Position numbers and translations under genes: made by a program. Source: Maniola hyperantus (taxonomy: Eukaryota; Arthropoda; Insecta; Lepidoptera; Nymphalidae). From it: a stretch of 64,000 nt of DNA. The notes below the pieces were generated by a model that ran no database searches, had not been told where the DNA came from, and saw only the letters and a program-made list of their open reading frames with translations. Location of the stretch: the NCBI RefSeq assembly GCF_902806685.2, contig NC_048560.1:4628492-4692491 (forward strand), written 5' to 3'. Every line of letters starts with the position of its first letter. Positions within the stretch are counted from its first letter, which is position 1. Positions 23,045-34,987 of this stretch are shown one piece after another.

Positions 23045-23345
23045 CTATTATCATCATCATGATCAACCCAACGGCTCACTACAGAGCACGGGTCTCCTCT
23101 CAGAATGTGAAGGGTTTTGGCCATGTGCAGAGTGGTAGACTTCACACACCTTTGAGAACATTATGGAGAACTCTCAGGCATGCAGGTTTCCTCACGATGT
23201 TTTCCTTCACCGTTAAAGCAAGTGATATTTAATTAATAACAACGCACATAACTGCGAAAAGTTAAAGGTGCGTGCCCGAGATCGAACCCCCGACCTCCGC
23301 TTAGAAGGCGGACGTCCTACCCACTAGGCTATCATAGCTTCAGCA
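23045..23345 (-). mobile_element. SINE-1, full length
   Basis: The plus strand runs from a TCATCATCATGATCAACCC tail to the inverted head CCCGAGATCGAACCCCCGAC and CCCACTAGGCTATCATAGC. Confidence 0.8.
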
Positions 23346-23527
23346 GGAGTTCTATCATCAGACTTTCGATTTTACAAATCCATGGTCTAGGTCTTTAGAT
23401 CCCTCGTCTTACTTTGCGTATCTAATGAATTCACCTTTACATCAATTATTCTTACAAATTCAACAACTGACAATCAAATTACACGATTAGACTTAGCAGT
23501 ACATATCTGAATATATATATTATATAT

Positions 23528-23705
23528 AAAAAGGAAAAGGTGACTGACTGATCTATCAACGCATAGCTCAAGCTAATATACCACACGAATAGATAACTAC
23601 TCTCATCTGTTTAACTACTCATGTGGCTCAAACAACTGGACGGATTGGGCTGAAATTTGGCATGCATATAGCTATTATGACGTAGGCATCCGCTAAGAAA
23701 GGATG
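23528..23705 (-). mobile_element. B-family element, 3' part lost
   Basis: It starts AAAAAGGAAAAGGTGACTGA and reaches CCGCTAAGAAAGGATG. Its AGCTCAA..ACTGG block is interrupted by about 55 bp (TAATATACCACACGAATAG region). Confidence 0.6.
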
Positions 23706-23747
23706 TCACGTAGACGATAGAATCCGTCTTACTGATGATCAGTCTTC

Positions 23748-24944
23748 ATCATAATCATCTCAGCTCAAGGTTCAACAAAAGGTCTTCACTCTTCTCTCAG
23801 AATGAAATGGCTTTAAACCATATTATTTCACCACGCGCTGGCGAAGTGCGAATAGGCACATTTTTCCATCTCATACTGCTCAAAATCAGTTTCGAGTCGT
23901 GCAGCACCGGCTAGTTAAGACCCATGACCCCCAGGGCTTGCACTCGGCATAATAAAAGTGATTGATAACTTATTAAAAAAACAATATAAGTAGAACATCA
24001 TTTATAATTCAGAGCCGCGCGCCGGCGCGGCGGGATGAGTGACTCAAAGGATAAAAATGCAAGATTCCTCTGCGCCATAAACTTAAAAAATGCAATAAAA
24101 ACAATTCGCACGCCTTCGGTTTGTCATTTAGAATCGACGATACGAGGGCGTGAGATTTATGTCTCGTAGTGGCCGATCTTCTCGGCTAATTTAAAGCCTT
24201 CTTTAGAAAGAAAGAAGGAATCTCTTATTTTTTGCATAAATAATAATATTATTAGTAAAAATAAAACTGTGGTGCGAAGGATCATTCTTGTTTTCATGCG
24301 CGTGCCCATGATACCCACTCATTTAGTTGTAGAGTGTAGACATAACTTTGTAATAAGTATTAATTTTTTATTAGAGATTGTTTAGGTTTAAGTTTTTTAT
24401 ATACGTACTAACTATTCATTTAATAGTAACTGTTCGTTTCCATAAAAATAAATTAATTATATTAAATTAAATTAAATTAAAGGATCGGGCAGTAAGAAAA
24501 GTATTTCATTAATTAAATTTATAGAATAAATTAAAATATATACCAAATGCTGATTTAATTTCATTTTAAATTGATAATTAACTCTGTTTTTAATCTTGGT
24601 TTTTTCGAAAACTCTTTAGTATGCTTGTATTTGAATAGCTACACTTAAGAAATCAAACTAAAATGAATGTTCTTTAAAACGAAGATACGATTTGGTAAGC
24701 GACAGTCGTAAAGCAATAAACTATCGTGTCGTCGTATTAAATAAGATTAATCTTCGGGCCGTTGAATGATATTCTCCGAAACGCAGTCATTCTGTCACGA
24801 ATGTCGGTCTCGTTGCAGTTAACTCATTACACCCGCTGCCTTTTTGTCATTCGAATCATGCGATCAGACGAGATTGACGATTTTATCGCTTTTTTAAGGA
24901 CACACTCGTAAAACTGTAATAAATATACGGTGATTTTAAGCTTA
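23748..24944. other. Degraded SINE-1 trace, then unassigned sequence
   Basis: 23748-23880 keeps faint SINE-1 features (CTTCTCTCAGAATGAAATGG, CACGCGCTGGCGAAGTGCG). From 23890 to 24944 I see nothing beyond AT-rich intergenic DNA with a short AAATTAAATTAAATTAAA run near 24460. Confidence 0.4.
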
Positions 24945-25180
24945 TTTCGTGATTTAACGACATATTTTAATGTAGATAACGGGTACATACCACGATTAAT
25001 TTGGCGTTTTTATTTGTCGATATTTCAACCCAAATGCACGGGTCGTGGTCACGACGGGACAGCGGTGCTGCGAGAGATGAACTTCGAGCTGTCAAGGGCA
25101 ATAGCGAACTACCCTCTTTCTTGTTCTTTTCGATGTCGTACGATGCTGTCTTTTTTTGCATGCATCTACCACTGGATTCC
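24945..25180 (+). repeat. Dispersed repeat G, copy 1
   Basis: TTTTAATGTAGATAACGGGT, CACGACGGGACAGCGGTGC and TCTTTCTTGTTCTTTTCG recur at 28895-29340, where both orientations are present. Open frames over this block are consequences of its composition and show no recognised domain. Confidence 0.6.
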
Positions 25181-25430
25181 ACATACTTGCAAGTATCCAG
25201 CTAAAGCTAAAGTATATTATACTGTACTGTTTCTGCGCGACATCTAACCGGAACATAAAATGGCTTGGCGGCATCTGGAATTCCTAAATTCCCAAATACT
25301 CCTGTCAGAGCGATCACCGTAGCATCAGGGCGTTTGACAAAAGTTTCAAATAGTTTACAATTTATTGGTCCCCGCTTTTACCTACCTTAGTTTATCTCAC
25401 GGGCTTTACGGGTAGACAGATCTACCCCAA

Positions 25431-26090
25431 ACTGCAGACAACTGAAAGGGTTGTTCATTGAATTGTCTTGGCATCCTGCCATCCGTCGTCCGAGCGGACT
25501 GTAATAAAATTATCCCGACAAAACCGTTCAAAGGTGCTTTAATTTTGTACAAAATTGAGTTAAACTGTGATTTTATTTCTATCTATCTAAATTACAAGAA
25601 AAGAGGGCTTTTCTTGTAATTTAGCTTATAATTATCTCAGTTTAAGCTAGTTTTTAGGCAGTCCTTGCTAAGTGCGTCTCCTTCCGTTACGGGTTTCACG
25701 GATTCAACTGCAGACAACTGATCGAAAGGGTTGTTTATTGAATTGTCTTGGCATCCTGCCATCCGTCGTCCGAGCGCACTGTTATATAATTATCCCAACA
25801 AAACTGTTCAACGGAGCTTTCATTTTGTACAAAATTGAGTTAAACTGTGATTTTATTTCTATCTATCTCCCTCATTTCTCGTAATTTAGCTTATAATTGT
25901 GTCAGTTTAAGCTAGTTTTTAGGCAGTCCTTGCTAAGTAAGTCTCCTTCCGTTATTTATTTTAAGGGTTTCACGGATTCAACTGCAGATAACTGATCGAA
26001 AGGGTTGTTTATTGAATTGTCTTGGCATCCTGCCATCCGTCGTCCGAGCGGTCTGTCCAACTGTAATAAAATTATTCCGACAAAACTATT
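25431..26090 (+). repeat. Tandem repeat, ~275-bp unit, 2.4 copies
   Basis: Units begin ACTGCAGACAACTGA at 25431, 25707 and 25981 (periods 276 and 274). Each contains TGGCATCCTGCCATCCGTCG and ends with GTTAAACTGTGATTTTATTT before CTATCTATC, a retroelement-like 3' tail. The third copy is truncated after the CTGTAATAAAATTATTCC block. Confidence 0.85.
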
Positions 26091-26424
26091 CAACTAAGGA
26101 ACTCGCGTGGAGAGACCACGCGAATTCAACCCGCACTTGTTCGGTGTTTTTCCTTCATCTTATAAAAAATATCGTACATACGTTTCCGCTAGTAGGCAAG
26201 GTTCAATGTCGACCCTACACCGTTATCAGCAGTTTTGGGGTAGGCCTGCGCGGGTCGATACGCTCCCTACTCGAATAGAGATAACAGATGTAAGCGCCGT
26301 TGTTTATGTTAACAATTTTGTACAGTCCTCTTGTCGTGATAAAAGGAATAGGCACCTATTCAGGAAGCATGTATTTTTAGAATGCAACAATCTAAATATA
26401 TAAAAGAAAAAAAAAGGTGACTGG

Positions 26425-26560
26425 AAGGTTAAAGCAAGTGATATTAAATTCCTTAAATCGCACATAACTCCAAAAGTTAGAGGTGCTTGCCCGGGATCGA
26501 ACCCCCGACCTCCGATTAGAAGGCGGACGTCCTAACCACTAGGCTATCACAGCGTTTAAA
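26425..26560 (-). mobile_element. SINE-1 head, truncated
   Basis: The plus strand shows GGTTAAAGCAAGTGATATT, then GCCCGGGATCGAACCCCC and AACCACTAGGCTATCACAGC. The 3' half of the SINE is missing. Confidence 0.7.
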
Positions 26561-26744
26561 GTTATGTAATCAGCAGGTATTGGTTGCCGTAAGTACCGCA
26601 TACTTAATAATTAAGATGCGAGAGACATACCATTCCTTTAATGATGAAATTATTAACTTGTCTTACTTTAAACGTAAATGTTCCAACGTTTGGTATAGGG
26701 TTGTCACTTGTCACACTTTTTGCATTGATATAATATAATGCACT

Positions 26745-26950
26745 AGCTTATGCTCGCGACTTCATCCGCGTGGACTACATAAATTTCAAACCCCTATTTC
26801 ACCCCCTTGGGGTTAAATTTTCAAAAATCCTTTCTTAGCGGATGCCTACGACATAATAGTTATCTGCATGCCAAATTTCAGCCTGATCCGTCCAGTAGTT
26901 TGAGCTGTGCGTTGATAGATCAATCAGTCACTTTTTCCTTTTATATATAT
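26745..26950 (+). mobile_element. B-family element, near complete
   Basis: It opens CTAGCTTATGCTCGCGACTT and ends CACTTTTTCCTTTTATATAT, with only a very short GTCA run. Confidence 0.75.
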
Positions 26951-26959
26951 TTATAGTTG

Positions 26960-27760
26960 TTTAAATCCGTGTGACTTTAAAACTGTTTAAGTAGATACAT
27001 ATTTTTTTATTTTGATTACTTATTTATTTATTGCTAAGTTAAAAAGTTGCCACCCCTAATTTGAAGGGTAGTTTTCCTTCACGCATTAAATTAAATCTAA
27101 AACCTGCCTGGACCATTTGAATAACAACTCTAACCCCACGTCATAAGACTCAAAATAGTTTTATTTGTTAGGGTAGGTATGTTTCTTTTGTGTCATTGCA
27201 CTGTCAAATTTGAGAAACCCCAAATAAAAATTTGCAACCAAAAATATATCGTATAACAACAGCGTTAGGGATTAAAATTCCATGCATCAGTTTATGAATT
27301 ATTTGAAACTTTCTGCATGATCTATATGGCGCTGACTGCTGAGTGCCTTCATTATAACGATTTCCGTATTTACAAATCATTATTTTCATTGCAAAAAGGA
27401 CTCTTAGCACTTGGAAGTAGTAAATTCTCCATTTTCTCTGCTCAGATCAAGTGTGAGCCGGACTCGCACACGAAGAGTTCCGTACAAGAAATTCAAACCA
27501 GTATAAATAAAATTTTATCGCTCCAACAGTTGTACAACACAGCAAGTTAATGACGGACAGCGCTATCTTGATTTGATTTAGTTAATTAATTAATTGGTCG
27601 TGATCACTAAAATAAATAAATAAAAGTTTATTAACATAAACAAAGAAACAAAATATATAAACCAAATGTTAAAAATTACAAAATTAAAACTACGTTTAAC
27701 TTTTTTTTGTGATGTCACCACAATATCACGGTTTTCGAATTTTTTCCTTTATTGTGCTAT
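26960..27760. other. Unassigned intergenic sequence
   Basis: A short A-family terminus trace (AAGTGTGAGCCGGACTCGCA, about 27449) and a block like A's TCACGGTTTTCGAATTTTTT near 27728 are visible. No gene evidence. Confidence 0.4.
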
Positions 27761-27764
27761 AGTA

Positions 27765-28080
27765 TGCCCGCGACTTCGTCCGCATGGATTTAGGATTTCT
27801 AAAAATCCCATGGGAACTCTTTGATTTTCCGGTATAAAAAGTTGGCTATGTCAACTTCTAGGATGCAAGCTGCCTCTGTACCAAATCCATACTAATATTA
27901 AAAATGCAAAAGTGTGTCTGTCTGTCCGTCTGTCTGTCTGCTAGCCTTTCACGGCCCATCCGTTCAACCGATTTTGACGAAATTTAGTACAGCGATAGCT
28001 TGCATCCCGGGGAAGGACATAGGTTACTTTTTATGCCGGAAAATCAAAGAGTTCCCATGGGATTTTTCAAAACCTAAAAC
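27765..28080. mobile_element. Two C-family elements head to head
   Basis: A minus-orientation 3' portion (27765-27872, GCCCGCGACTTCGTCCGCAT to GATGCAAGCTGCC) abuts a plus-orientation copy starting CATACTAATATTAAAAATGC at 27886. The second copy lacks its CTAG end. Confidence 0.65.
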
Positions 28081-28099
28081 TAATATTTCGTTAATATTT

Positions 28100-28890
28100 C
28101 AGCGCTTATTAAGACGATCGTAGTCGAGTTTTAGTTTTCAAACTTTTTTTCCTTTTGTAGCCGGGTTCCATCATCCTAATCTATACAGAGAAAACTGACC
28201 TATGTTCCATTCGGTAAAAATATTTTTAATGTAAAATTAAACTAGGTCACTGGCAGGTATTTTAGTTGTAGGCAGTAGGTACAGGCAATATAATTGCTAT
28301 CAATTGAGTATAATAAAAAAAAATATACAAACACACCTTGAACTAAAAACCGGGGACCACGCGAGATTGTGTATCGCTGATCGCAGTAAAATCGATACTT
28401 TACGATCTTTTTATATTTACGTAAAATACGAGTATGATTTTATAAAATACAGAACTCGTTTCTCGATCGACTCGCCACGGCTTCGCACGGGTAGCTTGAG
28501 AGGAACTACATTTAAAAGGGTACCAGAAGTGAGTTTAAAAGTCAGACAGAAAGGCAGTGCATTATAAGCTATTTTTGGATTGGTTATTGGAATGCCCTCT
28601 CTTGTTAAACTTGCGCGCAGACATTGATCATACGAGTAGAGGCTTACCGAGAGGTTTACTCTTTATACGAACCTAACTACAACATTAACCTGATCAGGGC
28701 ACAAAATTACTATTACAACCAATCAATTAAAATGGCGACTTAAACGCAAAAGCATTTAGTAGTCGAATGAGTCTGCGTCTGAACGCAGACTGCTTTAAAA
28801 ACCATCAACCACCCGTATTTATACCATCGACTCAAGATGTTGATGCAACAGATCACGTGAATTCTGTCAGAGATAATTTATTATAAGTGC
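28100..28890. other. Unassigned intergenic sequence
   Basis: A small trace of repeat J (ACGGCTTCGCACGGGTAGC, about 28478) is the only recognised item. Confidence 0.4.
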
Positions 28891-28894
28891 GATA

Positions 28895-29340
28895 ACATAT
28901 TTTAATGTAGATAACTGGTACATACAACGATTAATTTGAAGCAAACCAAGACAGCATCGTACGACATCGAAAGTTAATAGTGACTCGTGAACACTAGAAT
29001 CACTGCTGGTGGTGGGGTTGGAGAGAGACAGCGCTATAGGATAAAGTGAGATGGATATATGTTAGAGCGGGAAAGCGATATCGCCTATCTCATGTATTAA
29101 GCATCGAGAAACGGTGACGTACCATTAATAGCGACGTTGTGAGTGTATTTTGCCGGACAGCTCGTGAAGTTCTAGCGAAAAGAACAAGAAAGAGGGTAGT
29201 TCGCTACTGTCTATGACAGCTCGAATTTCATCTCTCGCAGCACCGCAGTCCCGCCGTGCAATTGGGTTGAAATATTAACAAATAAATACTTCAAATTAAT
29301 CGTTATATATACCCGAAACCACGAAGTAAGCTTAAAAATT
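28895..29340. repeat. Dispersed repeat G in inverted arrangement
   Basis: The left end (ACAACGATTAATTTGAAG, about 28924-28941) is the reverse complement of the right end (CTTCAAATTAATCGT, about 29290-29304). The segment 29165-29260 is the reverse complement of the middle of repeat G at 25040-25130. It may be a rearranged or fold-back copy. Confidence 0.55.
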
Positions 29341-29824
29341 AAAATCATTAGTTGAGAGGAACTATTCCACTTTACATTGGTTTCGTGTAACTTTACCATT
29401 TACTTTAAAACATAATGTACTTATTCATGCATGTATCTACAAAGTACTCGTACATATACTTTCAATTCCCATCAAGGCAAGAATGCAGACAGACGCATGC
29501 TGCAGTTCTTTTTTTTAAAAAAAAAAAAGACGCGCAATGCGCTCATTACTTCGTCTGATAAGACAAAGGCAAAGGAATATTTCCACAAAGCCTAAGTAAA
29601 AACTTCTTGCAAGAATAGAAACCGCGATCAATTAAGAAATCCAAAGGATATATGAAAGCGGTGAAAGTTTTTATTAGTATGCGAAGTCTAGACCGTTGTT
29701 AGTTACATTGGTTTTAGATATATGAGAAATTCAGAAATTCAGTTAGATCGCAGCAAAGTACGAATTTAATTAGATCTGTAGTTTTCAGCCCCGAGTTTTC
29801 AGTTTTATTTTATTTTTTACTAGA

Positions 29825-30370
29825 TGATGCTCGCGACTTCGTCCGCGTGGATTTCGTACTTTGCTTCGATCACTGAATCCATACTAATATTATAAATGCG
29901 AAAGTGTGTCTGTCTGTCTGTCTGCTAGCCTTTCACAGCCCATCCGTTTAACGGATTATGACGAAATTTGGTACAGATATAGCTTGCATCCCGGGGAAGG
30001 ACATAGGCTACTTTTTATCCTGGAAAATCAAAGAGTTCCCACGGGATTTTTAAAAATGTATCTCCATGTGTACGAAGTCGCGAGCATTATCTAGTAATCT
30101 TCTAAATATATTTAAAAGGAAAAGGATCGGGTTGAGATTTGGCATGCAAATAGCTATTATGACGTAGGCATCCGCTAAGAAATGATTTTTGAAAATTCAA
30201 CCCCTAAGGGGGTGAAATAGGGCTGTGAAATTTGTGTCTGTTTGCTAGCATTTCACGGCCTAACAGTTCAACCGATTTTGATAAAATTTGGTAAGTACAG
30301 CTATTTTTTATCCCGAAAAATTAAAGAGTTCGAGAAAAGAATAGAAGTCGCGAGCATCAGTTTAAGTATA
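29825..30370. mobile_element. Cluster of C, B and C fragments
   Basis: 29825-29856 is a C/B end (GATGCTCGCGACTTCGTCCG). 29877-30095 is a plus C element ending near GCGAGCATTATCTAG. 30110-30235 is a minus B body. 30236-30370 is a plus C fragment starting in TTTGCTAGCATTTCACGGCC. Confidence 0.6.
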
Positions 30371-30374
30371 TTTC

Positions 30375-30800
30375 TACAGTGGCTCTACTATGCTTATCGA
30401 ATGATGGAACGATCACTGCTTAGATCGAATCGAGCGATAGAATTAAAACGACATAATTATCTTTCCATGTAAAGGGGTTCACGGAAGTGCATTGCATTAA
30501 TTAGGTGGCCTTATACGATACGATGATCCCACATAGGGACATGTTTAATCTCATAAGGAAAACTATTCATTATCTCGACGGATTAAAGACTAAATTATCT
30601 AGGCATTAATCGATAGCTTCGGAATGATTTACAACAAAACCAATGATCCCTGCCTTGTACAATGCATTGATTATGTCATTTCTGTAGTTAAATGCTGTCG
30701 AGAATGCAAATTGATGATGATTATTATTTTTCTCACGAGTTAGAATGCAGTAGAATTTTTACATAGTCGAGGTGTACTTATTGAGAGGCCCTAGTTACTA
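30375..30800. other. Unassigned intergenic sequence
   Basis: No repeat family or gene recognised. It ends in the TA preceding MITE-3. Confidence 0.4.
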
Positions 30801-30974
30801 CACTACGACCGAAAGTAATGTACATCGGCCTTTAGAATGACATTTCGGCTTTGTAGAGCGTTGCCTCTGTCACTGATACCTTTATGACGTTTTGTCGGTC
30901 TCAACGACAGAGACAGTGCTCTACAAAGCTGCTATCTCCTTCTAAAGGTCGATGTACATTTCGGCCGCGTACTG
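30801..30974. mobile_element. MITE-3 copy 1
   Basis: A 174-bp palindromic element. Its arms read CACTACGACCGAAAGTAATG at the left and the inverse at the right. Inner arms GGCTTTGTAGAGCG and the reverse CTCTACAAAGC pair as well. TA precedes the left end; the right flank has TG, probably a mutated TA. A SINE-2 3' half follows at 30980-31180. Confidence 0.75.
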
Positions 30975-30979
30975 TGTAG

Positions 30980-31180
30980 TACGCCGGCAAAGCCGTGCCG
31001 CCAAGCGATTTAGCGTTCCGGTACGATGCCGTGTAGAAACCAAAGGGTTTGGGTTTAATAAAAACTGCCATACCCCTTCCAGGTTAGCCCGCTATCATCT
31101 TAGACTGCATCATCACTTACCACCAGGTGAGATTGCAGTCAAGGGCTAACTTGTATCTGAATAATAAAAAAATAAAAAAA
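30980..31180 (+). mobile_element. SINE-2 3' half
   Basis: It starts within the body (GCCGGCAAAGCCGTGCCGCC) and runs to the GCTAACTTGTATCTGAATAA 3' end with an A-rich tail to about 31188. The tRNA-like head is missing. Confidence 0.75.
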
Positions 31181-31300
31181 TAAAAAAAAGTATAACTTTT
31201 CATGTTAACGTGTCGTGAGTTTAACTAACATGACATGAGCGTTAAAGTAAATTAACCATTTAGTATGGACGGACAAACGTGATTTGACATCTTCACATAA

Positions 31301-31651
31301 AAAAACCGGCCAAGTGCGAGTCAGGCTCGCGCAATGAGGGTTCCGTACTACAGTCGTATTTTTTCGACATTTTGCACGATAATTCAAAAACTATGACGCA
31401 TAAAAATAAAAAAATCTGTTTTTGAATGTACAGGTGAAGACCTTTCATATGATACCCCATTTGATATAAGTAACTCACTTCGAAAGTTGAAAATACTAAT
31501 TATTAGTTCATGACCACAATTTAATTTTTTTTGTGTGATCTAACCCTAAATTCACGGTTTTCAGATTTTTCCCCAAATGTCAGCTATAAGATCTACCTAT
31601 TTGCCAAATTTCATTATTCTAGGTCAACAGGAAGTACCCTGTAGGTTTCTT

Positions 31652-31684
<33 letters not shown>

Positions 31685-31738
31685 CAAAGTGATCCTATAA
31701 GGGTTCCGTTTTTCCTTTTGAGGTACGGAACCCTAAAA
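31301..31738 (-). mobile_element. A-family element, full length
   Basis: Both ends are present (AAACCGGCCAAGTGCGAG and GGTACGGAACCCTAAAAA) with a GACA run at 31651-31684. A short plus-orientation A fragment lies at 31858-31945. Confidence 0.8.
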
Positions 31739-32049
31739 ATAAAATGGTTACTCGGTTGTCACTTTTTTACGCGACCGCCAAAAAAGGAGTTTACCTACTG
31801 TTTTCACTGAACTCTTCGTGAATCGTGTGCACGCCCGACTCGCACTTGGCTGATTTTTAGGGTTCCGTAGCCGTACCTCGAAAGGAAAAATGGAACCCTT
31901 ATAGAATCACTTTGTAATCTGTCTGTCCGTGTGTCTGAAGAAGACCTAAGTAATGTTCCATGACACAGCTAACGTTCTTCTCCATCACCACATCTCGAGT
32001 TATGTAAAGTAAGTATTATAATATTAAAGCAGAGTAGGTACTACGTCTG

Positions 32050-32275
32050 AATATATAAAAGGAAAAGGTGACTGACTGACTGACTGATCTATCAACGCAC
32101 AGCTCAAACTACTGGACGGATCGAGCTGAAATTTGGCATGCAGAATGCAGATAGCTATTATGACGTAGGCATCCGCTAAGAAAGGATTTTTGAAAATTCA
32201 ACTCCTAAGGGGGTGAAATAGGGTTTTGAAATTTTGTAGTCCACGCGGACGAAGTCGCGAGCATAAGCTATATTA
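32050..32275 (-). mobile_element. B-family element, full length
   Basis: It starts TATATAAAAGGAAAAGGTGA with a GACT run and ends GAAGTCGCGAGCATAAGCTA. It is one of the most consensus-like copies. Confidence 0.8.
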
Positions 32276-32579
32276 TAAGCTAGTGCATACTACACATACA
32301 TAGTGTAATAATTAATACGTAGAGTTTTCATAATACATTAAAATCCTTTTTTGGAAGTCCACAATCTCTTTTGGTCTCGCATAATTATTAATTATGTTTA
32401 AAGCTGTTAACTTATAATAACAAAGAACATAACTTACTAAGTAGGTAGTGGTGGCTATCGTAAGAATGTGGTCAGGTGCTTAAAAGTAGCTGAACCCTGT
32501 TAAAATATACATTGGGTATCATAAAGTTATCGATGCGACAAATATAGCCTTTAGGTAAGCAATAATCATATATGTATTT

Positions 32580-33025
32580 GTCTAGGAAAAGCTGACTGAC
32601 TGACTGATCTATCGACGCACAGCTCAACGCACTGGACAGATTGGGCTGTTTGGGATGCAGATAGCTATTATGACGTAGACGTCTGCTAAGGATTCTTGAA
32701 AATTTAACCATTAAGGGGGTAAAATAGGGATTTGAAATTTGTGTAGTCCACGAACGAAGTCGTGAGCTTCAATCAATCAATCAGCCTGTTTGCGTCCACT
32801 GCTGGACATAGGCCTTCCCAAGAGCACGCCACCACACACGATCCTCCGCCTTCCTCATCCACAAACTTCCCGCTATCTTCTTAAGGTCGTCAGTCCAGCG
32901 GGTTGGAGGTCGTCCCACACTGCGCTTGCTGACAACACGTCTGCCCCATCGGCCATCGGTTCTGCGGCAGACGTGGCCTGCCCACTGCCACTTCAGCTGG
33001 CTAATTCGTCGTGAGCTTAATTTAG
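32580..33025 (-). mobile_element. B-family element split by a LINE
   Basis: The body is at 32584-32769. The end GTCGTGAGCTT is repeated at 33008-33018 after the LINE insertion. Removing 32770-33018 restores a single B terminus. Confidence 0.7.
32770..33007 (-). pseudogene. 5'-truncated LINE (RTE-like) with 11-bp target duplication
   Basis: The minus strand encodes LKWQWAGHVCRRTDGRWG, a GRPPTRWTDDLKKIAGS block and AYVQQWTQTG followed by a stop, then a TTGA-repeat tail. Only the last ~75 codons of the polymerase remain. It is framed by GTCGTGAGCTT at 32759-32769 and 33008-33018. The same target position in a B element was used by the LINE at 479-1345. Confidence 0.85.
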
Positions 33026-33119
33026 TTTAATTTAGAGATTGTGTCCACAAATATCTGTTTAAAGATTTAATCGAGCATTTTTACTGTTTATGTTATATGT
33101 CGTTATGTTGGGCTTACGG

Positions 33120-33845
33120 CTTGTACCATATCATCACAACCCATCCCCGGCCCTTTACTGAGCATGGGTCTCCTCTCAGAATGAGAAGGGTTTGGCCATA
33201 GTTGGCCGAATGTACGTTAGTTCAGTGTGGATTGGCAGACTTCACACATTTGAGAACATTATAGAGAACTCTCAGACATCCCTAACAACGTTTTTCCTTC
33301 AACGTTATAGCAAGTGATGTTAAATTTCTTAAAACGATTTAAACACGATTATTCAAATCATCCCAATCCGTCGAATAAGAACATTATTTAGAGTTTTTTC
33401 GAGAAACTGTATCATATTTCTGGCATTCATTTAAGCGTGAACTCTGAGTCAGACTATGACCTTCTTAACCACATACTAAACACGGGTTAGGTTCGTACTA
33501 ATTGCTATTATCATCATCATATCAACCCATCGCCGGGTCACTACTGAGCACGGGTCTCCTCTCAGAATGAAAATGGTTTAGACCCATAGCTCACCAAGTA
33601 TAGATTGGCAGACTTTACATACCTTTGAGAACGTCTCTCATTTAAATTGCTTGAAACTATTTTTTTAAACACGATTATTCAAATCACTCCGATCCGACGA
33701 ATCAGTTAAGTACCTATAGCAAAAATATTATTTAAAGTTTTTTCCGAGAAACTGTAACGTATTTCTGAAGTATGTGCTCTGAGTCAGAATATGACCTTCT
33801 TAACAAAATACTAAACACAGGTTAGGTTTGTACTAATTGCTGTAA
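33120..33845. repeat. Tandem duplication of a SINE-1 plus flank
   Basis: Two units (about 33120-33510 and 33511-33845) each hold a minus-orientation SINE-1 3' part (AACCCATCCCCGG or AACCCATCGCCGG) followed by ACACGATTATTCAAATCA, GAGAAACTGTA and GACCTTCTTAAC. The units differ by many substitutions and small indels, so the duplication is old. Confidence 0.75.
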
Positions 33846-34314
33846 GTATCTACAGTACAGAAAAACATTAGAAGTAGCAAAAAAAAACAATAGAAGCCTA
33901 ATATGTGAGCGCAAAAAACAGAAGTAAAGTGTAATTGTTGTCTGTTAAAAACTTTTTGTTTCAATCAAGTGAGAGGTTATTCAACTTTAGAATATATTGT
34001 TTTTGAAAGATGAACTAAACAGCAATATTACTGATTAAGGATTGTCGATAAAATTAGGACCTTAAAGTTCTCTTCATAGAGGTAAAAAGGCATTACATAC
34101 CTACTGTATCTACCAATAGGTTCATTAATAATTGCTGCTTAAAGTTTTCTATTTCCAAAAGTGATGTTAATTTTTATGTCGTTACAGTTTTTGCTGGAAA
34201 CTGCATTTTATTAGGAGGGACTTTAATCAGTACCGAGTAGGTAGGTCGTAAATAAATACTTACCGATTAAGTTTTATACATTTTGCAGTAGGTAGTCTGT
34301 CTTTTCACTCGTTC

Positions 34315-34550
34315 ATCATCGTCATTAATACGTTTTCTCTCAGAATGAGAAGGGTTTGGCCATAGTCTACGCTGGTCCATTGCGGATAGGCAAACCTCAC
34401 ACACCTCAGGTTGCAGGTGTTCTCACGATGTTTTCCTTCACCATTAAAGTAAGTGACACCATCAGTGTGAAAAGTTAGAGGTGCGTGCCCAATATCAAAC
34501 CCGGACCTCACGACTAGAAGGCTGACGTCTTAACCACTAGCTTATCACCG
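34315..34550 (-). mobile_element. SINE-1, diverged
   Basis: The plus strand runs from CATCATCGTCATTAATACG to the decayed inverted head CCCAATATCAAACCCGGAC and TTAACCACTAGCTTATCACC. The preceding 33850-34310 shows nothing recognisable. Confidence 0.65.
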
Positions 34551-34834
34551 CTTTTTCACTCATTACCTAACATAAATTGCGTTCCATAATATTTAAGACT
34601 GAGCATGATTCTAACAAGTTGTTTTAATTAGTCATTCTGAGTATAAGTAATAGACGGCCGAGGTATTTGGGTTGCTATGACAACCGGATGGCGTTCCATC
34701 CATCCGGCTACGATCTTTGAAATAATCGAGAAAAAAACTTTCACATACATAAGCGCAGTCTCGTTACATTATAATGATTGAAGTGCGTAATAATATTGAA
34801 TAATAGAGGAGAGTACAGTACCCGGCAGAAAGTA

Positions 34835-34987
34835 CAGTGCGATAAGGCTTTTTTGGCGCGTGGCGAAAATTGGAACTAACGTTGCCGTCAAGTGTCCCCT
34901 TTCTTGTTTGAATATTCTAAGCCTTTGTTCTCCAACAGCGCCCCCCTGTCAATGTCATTCAAGTGCCAAGAGAGCCTTATCGCACTG
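34835..34987 (+). mobile_element. MITE-1 copy 3, nested in a MITE-3-like end
   Basis: A 153-bp copy with TA on both sides. Removing it joins CAGTACCCGGCAGAAAG to TAATGTACCTGG, which resembles the MITE-3 terminus CACTACGCGGCAGAAAATAATG. It therefore probably jumped into a MITE-3 relative. Confidence 0.75.

Noticed and set aside
25001..25274. Overlapping open frames on both strands
   Set aside because: They cover dispersed repeat G, show no domain and appear in several frames at once, as expected from composition.
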